Shown piece after piece: positions 25,497 through 37,257 of a stretch of 64,000 bases of DNA; within the stretch, counting starts at the first letter, position 1, and each line of letters opens with the position of its first letter. The notes beneath the pieces were generated by a model. The model was not told the origin of the DNA, did not search any database, and was given only the letters and a program-made list of their open reading frames with translations. Made by a program: the position numbers and the translations under genes. The stretch lies in NCBI GenBank assembly GCA_973895155.1, contig OZ316891.1:26226001-26290000 (forward strand), written 5' to 3'. Source of the DNA: Marsupella aquatica (taxonomy: Eukaryota; Marchantiophyta).

Positions 25497-25997
25497 CAGC
25501 TTTTTACAATCCTGTCCCCCAAACTAGCCTAATTTCATAACCTGCCCCCCAAACAAATTAAATTGCTAAGTTGCCCCCCATTCCGTAGATCCGTTTAGGC
25601 ATACCCAGTACATGGTCCCTGGTGCCACATGGCAAGCCGCCACCGGTCCGGGCTAAGCCCTGCCCCTCTAGCCCTTCCCCATCGAGGCACTCCCATCGCC
25701 GGCCCAAACAGAGCCATCCCACTCCGTCGCCGGCCTGAACAAAGCCCTCCCGCTCCCGTCGCTGGCCCGAACAAAGCCCTCCCGCAAATGACCTGTTTTT
25801 GGCCCCTCACCCATACTTGTGAGAACGATGCCCATGCTTAGCCCGGACCAGTGGCGACTTGCCATGTGGCACCAGGGACCATGTACTGGGTATGCCTAGA
25901 CAGATCTATGGAATGGGGGGCAACTTAGCAATTTAATTTGTTTGGGGGGCAGGTTCTGAAATTCGGCTAGTTTGGGGGATAGGATAGTAAAAAGCTG
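25497..25997. mobile_element. MULE-like foldback element, 501 bp with arms of about 160 bp
   Basis: Starting with CAGCTTTTTAC and ending GTAAAAAGCTG, the element has long inverted arms (about 25497-25657 and 25837-25997) with only scattered mismatches. Shared arm blocks include 'ccccccaaacaaattaaatt', 'gcatacccagtacatggtcc' and 'ctggtgccacatggcaag'. It is flanked by a perfect 10-bp duplication TTCTAGGTTT (25487-25496 and 25998-26007), which fits a Mutator superfamily insertion. The centre is GC-rich with short repeats of a 'cgtcgc(c/t)ggcc(c/t)gaaca' type. It contains no transposase, so it would have needed one supplied in trans. Confidence 0.88.
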
Positions 25998-26007
25998 TTC
26001 TAGGTTT

Positions 26008-29000
26008 TTGGGGTTTACCTTTGCACACTTCTTTGGGGAGACCCCTTTTGCTTTCTCTTCATTGTCCTTCCTTAGGCCCTTTTGTAAAGAAGCTTAGACT
26101 GTATTAACTCTTTATGGGTCACAAGTTTATGTTTAGAACAAGAAGTGGCCCTCCTGCTTTGGTAAACAAAGTCACAAGTGCCCCCAACGTTTCTTCAAGC
26201 CACCCTCACTTGAAGTGATGGGGCCACAAAGTTAGGCTTGCCCATGGGCCTGCCTTTTTTTCAAATAGTACTAGGTTTTACTGCAAAATAGGTTCATGGA
26301 GAGTAATTCTGGGATGGACCACTCCCATAAACCTTGCCCAGGTGGACCAGGTTACTTTTGACCAGGAAAGCATGGGAATTTTTACAAAGAAAGCTTGCTG
26401 TCTGAATAGTTCTGACAATTTTGAACAGCATTGTCAAGCTGGTTCAGGGAAAGAGACCATGCAGCTAATCAAAGGTGAATAAATTCCCAAAAGCAGAACG
26501 AGCTGGGTTGAGTCCTTGCAATGTATACGCAGAAATTGAAGCTCCTTTAAAACCTCAAGAATTGCTTCACTTGGAAACCCAAAAAGAAGGCTCCTTGAAG
26601 TGCTTGAGATAGGGTTTGAGGCGCTGTTCACTGCACTCCATTAATATCCCGGAAATCTTCACATTCCTCATCAATCGGCAAATCCCTCTCCAAACCCACC
26701 CAGTTGCAACAAGAGGCTCTCCTTTTGAGCCTTGTCAATTGCATGAATCTGAACTCCGTTAAAGTAGCTTCATGTCAGCAAATGTATGCGACTCAATCAT
26801 CGCCCAATGAAGAAACTGAACTTGGTCAAATGGTCATCAACAAATCCAATATCCAATGTCCACGACTCTTATGTGGAAAGATTCTACTGAAACAGACTAG
26901 TAGATAATTCTCAATACTCAAAGCAATTGCATGAAATGACCGGTGAGATTGATTATCTGTAAAATAGCCCCTCACACAGGTAAGTCATAAGACTGAGGGT
27001 GAGCTAACAAAGAGCTTGAGTGGGCTCGCTTAGACAATGATCTAAGAAGCTACCAGTCAGGCTACCGGTGCTACGATCAGTGACCACAGGCATGCCATCG
27101 GGAGTCACCCAGCTGCCACGGCCTGCACCATTGCCCCATCACCCTCCATGTTGTATTCATCTAAGTAGGTGCTCCAGAGCACCAAATTTTGGCATCTTCA
27201 TCTCATATTCAATTCTTCTTCTAGTAAATATTGGAGTACAATCGAGCAAAAGAATGGGAATGCATCGAGCAACAGCAACTGGTATTTGATTCACACTTCT
27301 CAGTCTCTGGGCATCCAAGCTTCCATCCCGATCCTTCTCCCTTGCCAGTCCATGCGACTGTGCACCATATTTAGCATACTCCTCTCTCACACTCAATGCC
27401 TCCTAACAGTGTGAAGTAGCTCCCATTTGTGAAGTTGTGTTGTTCTGAACTCCCCATTGACATATGGAGAAGCACCTCCTGCAGACCTTGCAGCTGCTTG
27501 AGTATGCGTTCGAAAGTGGGTGCTGATGCTGGGTTCGTATGTTAACTCACCCTGAATTCAAGTGAAAATAATGGTTGACTCAGCCAAGTTTGACCACTTT
27601 ATGGAGAAGTCTACTACAAGTTGCAATATCTATTCTCCCACAATCTATTGATTGTGAGGAATGTATTTTTGGGGTAGGTGACAGTAATTAGTCTATCTGA
27701 CATTGATATGATATAACATTAATTGTGGTCACAAGTCAAATTGTGTCACACACTCAAGTTACAACACGGATAGGACAATAGTCAAATTTTGCATGAAAAA
27801 TATTAAAAATGTCCACAATATCTACAGTAGCTACGGGTTACAATTTATTCACATGAACTACTAAAAACATATGGAGCACATTTCAGAAATTCATAACCTT
27901 GTTATTGCTATTGCTAAACACAGGATAACATTTGATGTTTGCTAAACACAGGATAACATTTGATGTTTGCTATATATAGCATGCTCATCCTGGAAGGTTA
28001 TTTAGAATCATTCTTCTCACTCATAATAATACTTAAAAGTGGTAGAAAATGAAACCCTTGGTTTCTCTCTAAGAGGTATCAAAGTTTAAAATTAAGGGGC
28101 TGCCCAAATAAATTCAAAATACTGTAGGTTACCAAACTTTAAAGGGGTCCAAAAATGAATTAAAAGTATGATGCCCCTTGTTAAGATACAAATAAAATTA
28201 GACACAAAAATATGAAAGACAAAATATGAAAGTTGGATTCACCATATGGCAACTTCATAACCTAGTTATTACTAAACACAAAATTACAATCTTGGAGTTT
28301 GCTGGAATCACATTTGATGTTTGCTACATACAAACAATAGTGTCACTTGCCTCAATTCACTGGCAACCCCTACTTAGTGTATGGGACACAAATTGTATGT
28401 GACACAAAATACTAAAAGGAGTAGCTAAAATCTATGTGGCATTGATGTTATGCACCCAATTTGTTCTAAGGACCCTTTCTCTGGCCTACATTGGCTTACA
28501 CCTTACACCTCTATGATTGCCAGTTTTGCAACGAGGTGGAATGAAAACCGAGATCTAGGAAAAAAAAATTCCACATCCAATAAACATAAATCACAGGAGA
28601 ATCTGGATGCAAAACGTCTAGAAACATAGATTAATTATATTCATCAGGTCACAACAGCCACGGTCGGGCCAATACTACAGACGGACCATAGACCATATTT
28701 ACAACCACACAAGAACACGAACACTGATCTAGATGGTAGGATATCTATATATGTGGAGGGGAACATGAGCCATCAGAGAGCTTCCTAGTTGAAAGACTGC
28801 AACGATACTCTACAAAATCATTTCTGAAGTTACTGAAATAGCCGCCAAGGCCAGCAAGTTGTCGAGCACATGGATACTTGTCCAAGTAAAGTCGAGCGTC
28901 TTGAAACTGGTTGACCACCATAATTGTCAGCTTATACCAATAATACCATCATAAGATAGAGAACTCTCCCACGAGACACGAAAGCGTGATATAATATTAC

Positions 29001-29083
29001 CCTGTATGAGGTTAATTCAGTCTCTAAGGAAACTCTTCAGTGCAGGGAAAGTATCGCTCCACAGAAGACTTACACAGGTTTGC
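26008..29083. other. interval without recognisable gene
   Basis: I recognise no protein family or exon chain here. The stretch is AT-rich. It holds a two-copy 28-bp tandem repeat ('gctaaacacaggataacatt' plus 'tgatgttt', near 27913-27968) and one member of a dispersed repeat (27978-28252). The end next to 29084 is probably the 3' region of the minus-strand seven-exon gene. Confidence 0.45.
27978..28252 (+). repeat. dispersed repeat, member 1
   Basis: The block running from 'agcatgctcatcctgga' to 'gaaagttggattcaccatat' matches 44569-44852 in direct orientation over about 275 bp. Shared anchors are 'ggggctgcc', 'aaaggggtccaaaaatgaat' and 'gatgccccttgtta'. Ends and class are unknown. It has no coding capacity. 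Confidence 0.75.
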
Positions 29084-32000
29084 TTACATATCCGCCCTTT
29101 TCTCAGCAGCCTCTTCTGGAATGTCTTGAAGTTTAATATGTGCATGTGCATCTATCTCACCAACAGCAGGTTCAATAACAGACATCTCGGTATTTGCCTC
29201 TCTTACGACTCTGGGCATAGCTGAGATACGGAAATGAGGACCTCCTGCCGTTATGGAATTGGGTGAAGTGCGAAAATTGGTGTGGTGATGAGGTCCGAGT
29301 ACCGTCATCTCAGTTTTGAAACCAGCTCGGTGCTCACCCGATGAAGCGTCTTTCTCTAACGCTGAGTCTCTCACGAATTCGGCCACTCGGTCTTGAAGAT
29401 CAGTTAACATGTCTCCGGAGGAACCTTGAACCAGGGCCTCCACGATCTCTAAGGCATCTTGAAACTCATGTAGATGAATTGGGTGCCCTCCCACAACAAC
29501 GAGATGAGTTCGCACACGTCCTTGAAGCCCACTGTCCCCATGGCTGATATCAATCACATGTCCTCTCAGATGCAATGATTTGCTTAATCCTCGATTCGCA
29601 TGATTCCTGGCACAACCTGGTGGGATCCACGCCGGTATAGTGTTCAGTCGACGATCTTTGGTCTCCACAGCTTCATTGAAAGCATCGGCACCATCAACTG
29701 GATTCTTTCTCTTAAGAGTAACAAAGCGGCGGAGGTCTGGTGCATGTCGATCCTCAAAAGTAGACATACAGCTCTTTGCAGCCTCAGACAACAATGGCGT
29801 CTTCACTGCCAGCCAGACATTGACCAGGAAATGGTGCTCCTTGGCAAACTTGCACTGTCCACATAAAAGACATGTGATTCAAAAATATAAGAACAGAATC
29901 AAATCATAAACAACTCCAGTGCAAATACCTAACGGGAAAAAGAGGTCCTAGACAAGCAACCGTAACATAATCGAATTTCATCACATCGTACAAAACTCTG
30001 GATTGAGGAACGCTCAAATGCGGGTACACAAAGCACAAATATTGCAAACTTGCGTGAAGAAATAACGACATATTAGAAAACAAGTAGGAAACGAGCTTTT
30101 CCAAGGAAGACGCCGTCTGATGTTGCTTACCGCTGCAATGGCATTCGGGGATGTCGTTGTCTCACAAGTAGTTGCCAGATGCTGTCTGATGCCTCTGCTA
30201 AGATACTTGACACTTTTATAAAAACATTCATCTGCAAGAACACATAATCAAAAGGATGCCATAAAACTCCCTTCAACAAACAGTTACGCACCCCGCCAAG
30301 TTCACAATACCATAGCATTATCAAAAGACGACTGCATCAATCATCCCCTCCTAAAAATTGACCTACGAGTGATCGTCTCTAGCATATAACACCCAATCAA
30401 ATTGTTCATACGAAAGAGATCTACAGCAATTTTTGTGCTACCTGCATTCAGCAAGAAGAGAGTTTTATGGAATGGTAATGTTATCCTACTCATTGACAGA
30501 TACTTTACCTCTGGCAGAATTGTCGTGAGCATGCTCAAAGCCCTGATGCTTCATCTGCTTCGGTTTAGACCACATCCCGAACGCCCGCTGCAACCCATGC
30601 TTCTCATGGTTCTCATGATCGCCATGTCCATGCCTTTCCTCAAAATGATGCGGCTTCATGTCCTTGCTCAAGATCTGCTGCCCCGAATGCCTTTCATGGT
30701 CCCCATGCTTGTGCATCTCCTCAGAGTCATGAGGCTTCCCGACAGAACTCTCGTAAGCATGCTCAAAGCCGTGATGCTTCATCTGTTTCTGTTTACGCCA
30801 CATCCCGAACGCTCGCTGCCACCAGTTCCTCTCATGGTCCCCGTGCTCACGCCCGACTCGATGAAACATACGGTGGTCACGATTATGTTCCAAGTGACTA
30901 TCCTCTGAGTCGATTACTTCAGGGAGGAGCATATTAAACTGAAGAGCCATTCCTTCGATCTATCAAAGCACAAATGGCACTCGTTATACTCCTTGCTGAT
31001 ATATTCCAGATCAGAAAATCTCCCTGAGAAATTTCACATCAATTCCTATAGCAAGCATTCAGCTCGTACATCCCATCCTAAAGTTATGAGCTATGGTTTG
31101 GCTCCAAAAAATAGTCTAACTTTAGATCCCAATTCTGAAATGGCCAATGACCGCAGATGATAAGTCCAAACAGAAAAAACAAAACAAAACAAAACAAAAA
31201 CGAGCTTCCCGCATTTTCAGCACACCGCCTGTGTACAATCCCTCAATCGCCCTATTAAAGCGAAAATCTCTAACTCACCTCCTCCAAATTACGCAGGATG
31301 TTGTGAGAGTTTACTACGCGGCAGGCAGCAGTCGTGTAGGTCTGATGCCAAGACACTATGACTGGATTGATCTGCTTATTGGTCATCATCGAAAGACTTT
31401 GAAAGGTCGCCAGCGTTGGATGATTATTCAACAGATTGCACTGCACATCACAAAGACCTTCCCGATGAGCACCTTTCTGATATTATGCAAGGCTAGGCCT
31501 GATCTGCTATATGCAAACGATATCCATACTCCGAGAATAAAGAGGTAGCATCAGAAGCATTTGATGACATTTTTAACATAAATGTTCACAAGAACACTTG
31601 GGCCACTTCCTTCCATGTCACACCAGGAAATCTCTATCGAGAGATAACTACAGTAATACACGAGGAGATCTACACAAATCTGAACAGAACATAAAACCAA
31701 CCGAGCAAACCACTCACAAATGTTTGCTCTTCCAAGGACGCCAAGTCACCATTGCAAATCCGTTCCCGCAGCGCAGATTTGACGCGCTTCAGAAAAGTCC
31801 TGACTTGTATCTCCACCGCATCTACGTGCGCAATACAGGATGCATTACTTGGGCGGGTCCCGTCAAAGATCGTAAACTACTATGGCGTGGACAAATCCGT
31901 CCTCAACATGAAATCAAAGAAACAAGATCCCATTTCAAACTAGCTCGCTTTCAACTCAAGACCCCCAGCCGCTACGAGACTGATGTGCTGACAAAAACTT

Positions 32001-34130
32001 CGTAAGCTCTACACTAAAAGATTGATTGTTTCGCCAAACAATTGTCTTAGAGAAAATACGGCAATCGTTCACATGGCTCATCTCATTTTCGCTTTAAAGG
32101 AGTAGTTTTGCCATGCGCTAAGACAAGGTGGAGTAATGATACGAAAGCATAGGCAACTAGATCTCATACAGGTTAAATCTAAGTGTTCAAAGATGGAGGC
32201 CTAAAAAAGTTAATGGCTACAAGGTGAAGTCATTCAAAAACTATTGGTTCATTTAAAAAGCTCATTGCAAGGAGTTGGCACGATGCATTCTAACAGCTTC
32301 TAGATGCTTGCACCAAGAAAAGAGTAAACAGTACACCCCAGATACCGCGACAATGCGCACTCCGGTCAAGAAGTGTAAGAACATGGAAACGGGAGTTCAG
32401 AATTTAACTCCATACAAGTTAATCACCCACACGGCTTCAATTGCCCAAGAGCATTCATGACAAACGAAAACGCAATGACTTTCTTACCAACGCAATCACA
32501 CCCCACGTTCGAGTTGACAGTCCCTGCATTGTACTCCTCCACCACCGTCAACACAGCAAGGGTTATCCTTCCGCGCAATGATGTTACAGGATTAACAGGG
32601 GTTTCCTCTTTTAATGGGACCCAACGCTCCTCAGGAGTGAGGTCAGCAGCTCCAGCAGCACCAGGAAGTCTTTCAGGAATACGCTGCAAAGCAAGCAAAC
32701 AAAGAGAAAACCATCAACTCCTGCTCCAACCACCCTAACAATCTCCAGGAATCGAGCACAACCATTCACAAGGCCTTTCTCTTAACGTTCTAAGACCAAG
32801 CATAACAGGGTAATAGGAACGACTTCAAAATCACGAAATTTTATGGAAACCCATCTTTCGTCCTGCCTTCCCAACTGCGATCCTCCATGAAGGGCGCTTA
32901 GACATCAAGTTCAAGGTCAACAAGCCCAATATAGGAAACGACCCATATTATTTGCACACTGGAATCGACCGTCTCAAATAATAAACAGCCAAGCTCAAGT
33001 AGTCATGCCGGAATGGGCCTGCCCAATCTAACAGCAACAGCATCCTACCATCAACACAGAATCTGGTTTAAAAACGCCATCCTTGCGTCGACTTGCTTCA
33101 ATAACAAGCTAAGACCATCGGAACACGAGCTATCATCCTCAAGGCTTGGCGAGTGTGGCAGTAACGAGGGAAATCCACACTGACCACGTAGGGCCCGAAT
33201 AACCCTAGCATAGTAGAGCCAAATGCTTCACTCCTTATTACAACCTGGTCAAAAAATACAACCCTACAAGTTCTACGTCCACAAGAATACTCGTTCGAAG
33301 TAATACTGCAGCCAAATATCTACATTGAGGGTCACTTTCTGGGCCTAGGTTGGAAATGAAGACATCGGAGTCAGAACAGAATTACATTCCGAAATTGGAC
33401 CCTAAGAACTGCTCAGCAGCAGGATTGTTAGTAGACGATAATAACACTGCAGCCATTATCCACACCAGCCTCGATTTCTGAGGTCGTGACAAATGAGAAT
33501 TTCAAAATTATTCATTCAATCCGGGCAGTCGTTCCCTCGATGAAATCTACAGCGATAACTACAAGAAGATGATTTGTTAACTGGTTAATCGAAACTCACA
33601 ATCAAGTCCCAGCGCGATTGATCAAATCCATCGCGGCGACCAACGATGCGCTTCTTTGGCACAGGGATGTACCCCTTGCGGCCAAAGGCTTTCTCCGCCT
33701 TCCCAGGCCCCGCCCAATGCTTCTTCCCCCGAAACAACGACGCAGGGATAGAGATGCCATGTCCAATAGAGGTCCGGAGTCCGCTCAGAAACGAACGAGC
33801 CTTCTCCCAAATCCCCTCCGCTGGTTTCTTCTCATCAACCACCTCAACCGACTCTCGTGGCTTGAACTCACGCCACTCCCCGTGCTTACTCCTGAGATGA
33901 GCGTCATGAAGCCACTCCCGTTGCTTGAGCTCCTCTCTGACATGAGCGGCCTCCCGCTCTACAGAAATCACTCCTCCATGCGAACGCTGGCGCTCCAACC
34001 GTCCCGCAGACCTTCGGAAGTCGCCCTCATTCTCATCACGAATGCCGCTCACCGCCCAAGAAGAAAGCAGCAGGAGCGTCGCCACCACACCGAGTAACAC
34101 CAAACTCCGACCACCGCCCCTCTCCATCAT
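29084..34130 (-). CDS. secretory-pathway His-rich protein of unknown family, seven exons, 776 aa
   Basis: I do not recognise the family. Proposed exons are 34130-33600, 32683-32488, 31821-31718, 31476-31279, 30938-30509, 30231-30131 and 29854-29084. All junctions are AG/GT, all phases agree, and the total is 2331 nt ending in TAA. The ATG start gives a typical signal peptide: 'MMERGGGRS', then a hydrophobic core near residues 9-24 ending 'SSWAVSG'. Six Cys at 239, 241, 265, 286, 290 and 329, and four more at 489, 509, 521 and 549, lie in two predicted-helical stretches, as expected for a disulphide-bonded lumenal or secreted protein. Between them, residues 344-486 are rich in His, Glu and Lys, with HGDHE three times and a duplicated module 'QRAFGMW(R/S)K(Q/P)KQMKH'. 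No KDEL-type tail or second membrane segment is evident. The acceptor of exon 3 (31821) is the least certain junction. An antisense frame of 168 aa at 30402-30908 is a composition shadow. Confidence 0.75.
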
Positions 34131-34682
34131 CTCTGCCCAACTCCAATTGCGCCAATTGCATCCAATTCACCCCTCCTCCTCGCAATTCTCTCGACACATT
34201 CCTCTTCTCTCCTCTCCTCCTCTCCTCTTCTTCTCCTCTCGTCTCCTCTTCTTCTCCTTTGTTCTCGACTAGTACGACTTCGGGACTTTGCTTCGAGTTC
34301 AATTTTCGTCTCGCCTCGTGTCAGCTACTCCCAACTTCCCTTTTCGGCTCCTTCTGCAATGGCCGGCGCGAATACTCTATACTGAGTTAGTGACCTCCGT
34401 CACTTACTTTATCGATATCTCTAGTCCAGCAATGAACTTGAAGGGCCATGGACTAGAAGGTTGGTTTTTAATATATTTTAGCCCCATGACCCGCTCCTTG
34501 AAAGTCAATAATAGATACGAAAACAAACATTGCACAATAAAATTTTGGTTACTCTTTGCACATTCTTGTTTTCTGTCCCTCCTCATCTCAGTTTTCTCTT
34601 TATTTATAGTCAATGTCATTTTTGTCTATCCTCATTATTTTGACTCTCTTGAATCTCATTATTTGTCATGTTGGGAGTTATT

Positions 34683-34704
34683 GTCTAGAGGCTTCACTCT
34701 AGAC
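34683..34704. repeat. short inverted motif GTCTAGAG / CTCTAGAC with GCTTCA loop
   Basis: Perfect 8-bp arms GTCTAGAG and CTCTAGAC flank the 6-nt loop GCTTCA. Related copies are at 14181-14200 (one arm shortened, same loop) and 55313-55334 (loop GTTCCA). Another 'ggtctagag-cc-tctagacc' lies just after the gap, at 55972 onward. Function unknown. Confidence 0.65.
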
Positions 34705-34909
34705 TTACGCCCTTAAGAGTAGGTTTCAGTTGGTGCTTTTATAGTAAGATTTTTTAATCTGTGAAAACCCACGGAAAGGGAAACAACGAGAGCAAAAGAA
34801 GGAAAGCCAGTTACAACATTTGAATCCAAGAACTATGAATCTTTTACTCAAGTGAGCTACCATAGAGTCATGTTGCTTGGGCTTAAAGAAGGTTGGTCTT
34901 TGAAACCCA

Positions 34910-35063
34910 CATGGACCACATTTCGCAACATTTTGAGTCTAATTGTTATAACTTGATATTCATAAATTGGAATATTTCTTGCTTGGGCATGGAAAAGGAC
35001 ACCCATGGACCACATTCCCAACATTTTGAGTTTAATTGTTATAACTGGATATTCATAATCTGG
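34910..35063 (+). repeat. two-copy repeat, period about 93 bp
   Basis: The copies share 'catggaccacatt(t/c)c', 'caacattttgagt(c/t)taatt', 'gttataact(t/g)gatattcata' and 'a(a/t)(t/c)tgg'. They are separated by about 30 bp of unique sequence. Confidence 0.75.
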
Positions 35064-36008
35064 CACATTTAGGCCCATCTTATGAAAGGGGGGATTTTCA
35101 CCATAATTCAACTATCAAGGAGGGCCTCTTGCTAGAATGACAATTTGTAAACAGACCATGAGACATTAAGAGCCCAATTGCATATTATAGAGTTTAAACA
35201 TTTTTAAGCTTTGGGGGTATGCTAGAGGATCAGGTAAGCTGCACTTCCATCAAAGTGACGATAAGTTTTTGGTAGTGTTGGTTTAGTTGTTCATGTGATG
35301 GACAGATGAACTTAACGTACCATGATATGGAGTTTAATGTATACGCGATGAGGATGGTCACCAAGAAACCCGCCCAACTACTTATGTTCAATGTGAAAGG
35401 AGGTTGTTGCATAAATGGAATACCCAAGTAATTCTAGACCTATCCGCAAGGTGTGATTTTGGTGTTCTTAGGGTGTATTGTCCCTTGGTTAGATTAGGAT
35501 AAGATCCACTTATTTAGACCCACACATCTCAGTCCCCCTTGGAGGGCATAGGTTGGAGGGAGAACATTTGTTTCCCTCATTTTTCACATGTATTCTCATA
35601 TGCTATGGATCCTTCAGGAGTTTCTTCACTTGTGATGTCTCGTTGGTGTAGCATGTGATCAAGTGTACGTCTCTCTCATGTTCTGCATGTGCTATCTAAT
35701 TTGACCTCACTATTTCTTACACATGAATGTAGAGTAAATTGTATATGTGATATTGTATACTTAAAGAACAGGATAACACATGCAACTTGTCAAATCAAAG
35801 TAACAACCAAACTTCAAAACTGGTTAAAAAATGTTAGTAATGTTCACAACATAATTATTGTTAGTAGCAATTGACTAAAGTATCTGCAAATGGCAAAAAG
35901 AACGGTTGATATATCTCCAAAGGGAACGATAGTATGCAGCACCTCAGGATTTGTTTGCTCATACAAATAGAGGTGAGCCATCAACCAAAGTTAAGATGCA
36001 GTTGATAG

Positions 36009-36290
36009 TGTTAAGGATTGCTCTTAGTCTTGTGACTCAAAGGTTACGGCAATTAGGTTAACCTCAGTTAGGGACTTAGCTGAGGTTAGGTTAGTCGTGT
36101 GTGACCTTGTATATACCAGCTAGTGTAAGCCGCTGGTATGTGGTGCTTGCTCATTATAACGGAGCAACTTAAGGAAGAGAGAGAGCTTGTGTGTTCGACA
36201 ACTCTTGAAGTAAAGTTGTTATGTTAATGTGGACATAGCCTTGGAGAAGAGATGAACCACGTATGGATTGTGTCGACTACGTGAGCATGG
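36009..36290 (+). mobile_element. solo LTR remnant, copia-like
   Basis: It starts TGTTAAGGATTGCTC and has a TATA-like 'cttgtatatacc'. Near the end it has 'gagagcttgtgtgttc', 'atgtggacatagcc' and 'gaaccacgtatgg', the same order as the 3' half of the copia LTR at 36921-37243 but with different sequence. No internal region or second LTR is attached. The end is not defined. Confidence 0.5.
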
Positions 36291-36920
36291 TATGAGTCAT
36301 GGTTGTATCATCATGAAGGAAGACGTCATAGTTCAACAAATAGGTGTTGCGTCACATCCCCAGGGTAATCATTCAGCCCCCGTCCTTGGGGTGAATCAAA
36401 ACTTTATTAAAAAAAGATTAAAGTTATGTGTTTCTGCTACTTGCAGCCTGTGGCAGTAACAAGGAGACACATATTAACTTAGGGCTAGCAAAACAACATA
36501 ACAAACCATTGACTATTGAGGCATGTAAAAGGACAAAAAAGCAAACCTATTGTCCTCTTGCCATGCTTCAGTGTAGGGCAGATTGTGTGTGAACACTGTT
36601 GGAGTGTATATTGTGCGCTAGATCTTGTGTGTGAATAGTGCTCTAAAGGAAACAAAAATATTCTAATAGATAAAAATCTATGAGACTAGAAGAATAAAGA
36701 ACTCAGAATAAAGTACATAATATCATTGGTTGTCAAGATTGCATAGAAAGGACATACTCTGTACACATGCATATATAGCTGGCTCAAAAGCGTCAACTTG
36801 CAATCAGCTCATCCAAACAGATTCAATGTAAATCTCAATTACAACGAGTAGTCTCAATACAACGACCAAACTAGCAGCACCCCTCGGACAGTACCACTGA
36901 ATAGAGTAGCACCAAGAGCA

Positions 36921-37243
36921 TGTAGAGGTTAACTCAGTCTTGGGTTGAACTATGGTTAGTATATTAACTAGGGTTAGAGTAAACCCTAGTTGAAGAGTTG
37001 GTCCTTATCTCTTCAACTTCTATGTGGTGTGAAAACACACAAGAGAGTTCTCAAGAGAGAACACAGTGATATAGCAAGAGATGAGAGCTTGAAGAGATGA
37101 GAGCTATGGTGATGCTTGAGTAGACACATAACCGTTAATAAAGCTTGGTCTTCCCGTGGACATAGTCAACCTTGAGGCGAACCACGTAACTATTGAGCAC
37201 GTGTATGTTTGGAGTGTTTTTCCTGATCTGATTTCTCCCCACA
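36921..37243 (+). repeat. 5' LTR of the copia element
   Basis: 323 bp, TGTAGAGG...CCCCACA. It contains two perfect hairpins: AACTAGGGTT/AACCCTAGTT (36966-36991, 6-nt spacer) and GTTCTC/GAGAAC (37047-37062, 4-nt spacer). An AATAAA-type signal lies in 'gttaataaagc'. Against the 3' LTR it differs at aagctt/aaactt, acatag/acgtag and tagtc/tagcc. Confidence 0.97.
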
Positions 37244-37245
37244 AT

Positions 37246-37257
37246 TGGTATCAAAGC
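37246..37257 (+). other. primer-binding site for initiator tRNA-Met
   Basis: TGGTATCAAAGC lies 2 nt after the LTR. The usual plant copia site, complementary to the 3' end of initiator tRNA-Met, is TGGTATCAGAGC, so there is one difference. Confidence 0.85.

Larger units (their letters stand above)
34131..36008. other. interval without recognisable gene
   Basis: The first 150 bp (a pyrimidine-rich 'ctcctcttct' series at about 34200-34260) are probably the promoter and 5' leader of the minus-strand secretory gene. The rest is AT-rich intergenic DNA with a two-copy tandem repeat and one hairpin motif. Frames up to 142 aa show no motif. Confidence 0.45.

Noticed and set aside
30402-30908. 168-codon plus-strand frame with repeated hydrophobic words
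   Set aside because: It is a mirror of the duplicated His-rich exon on the minus strand.
33618-34097. 159-codon plus-strand frame
   Set aside because: It is antisense to the signal-peptide exon of the secretory gene, whose seven-exon chain is phase-consistent.
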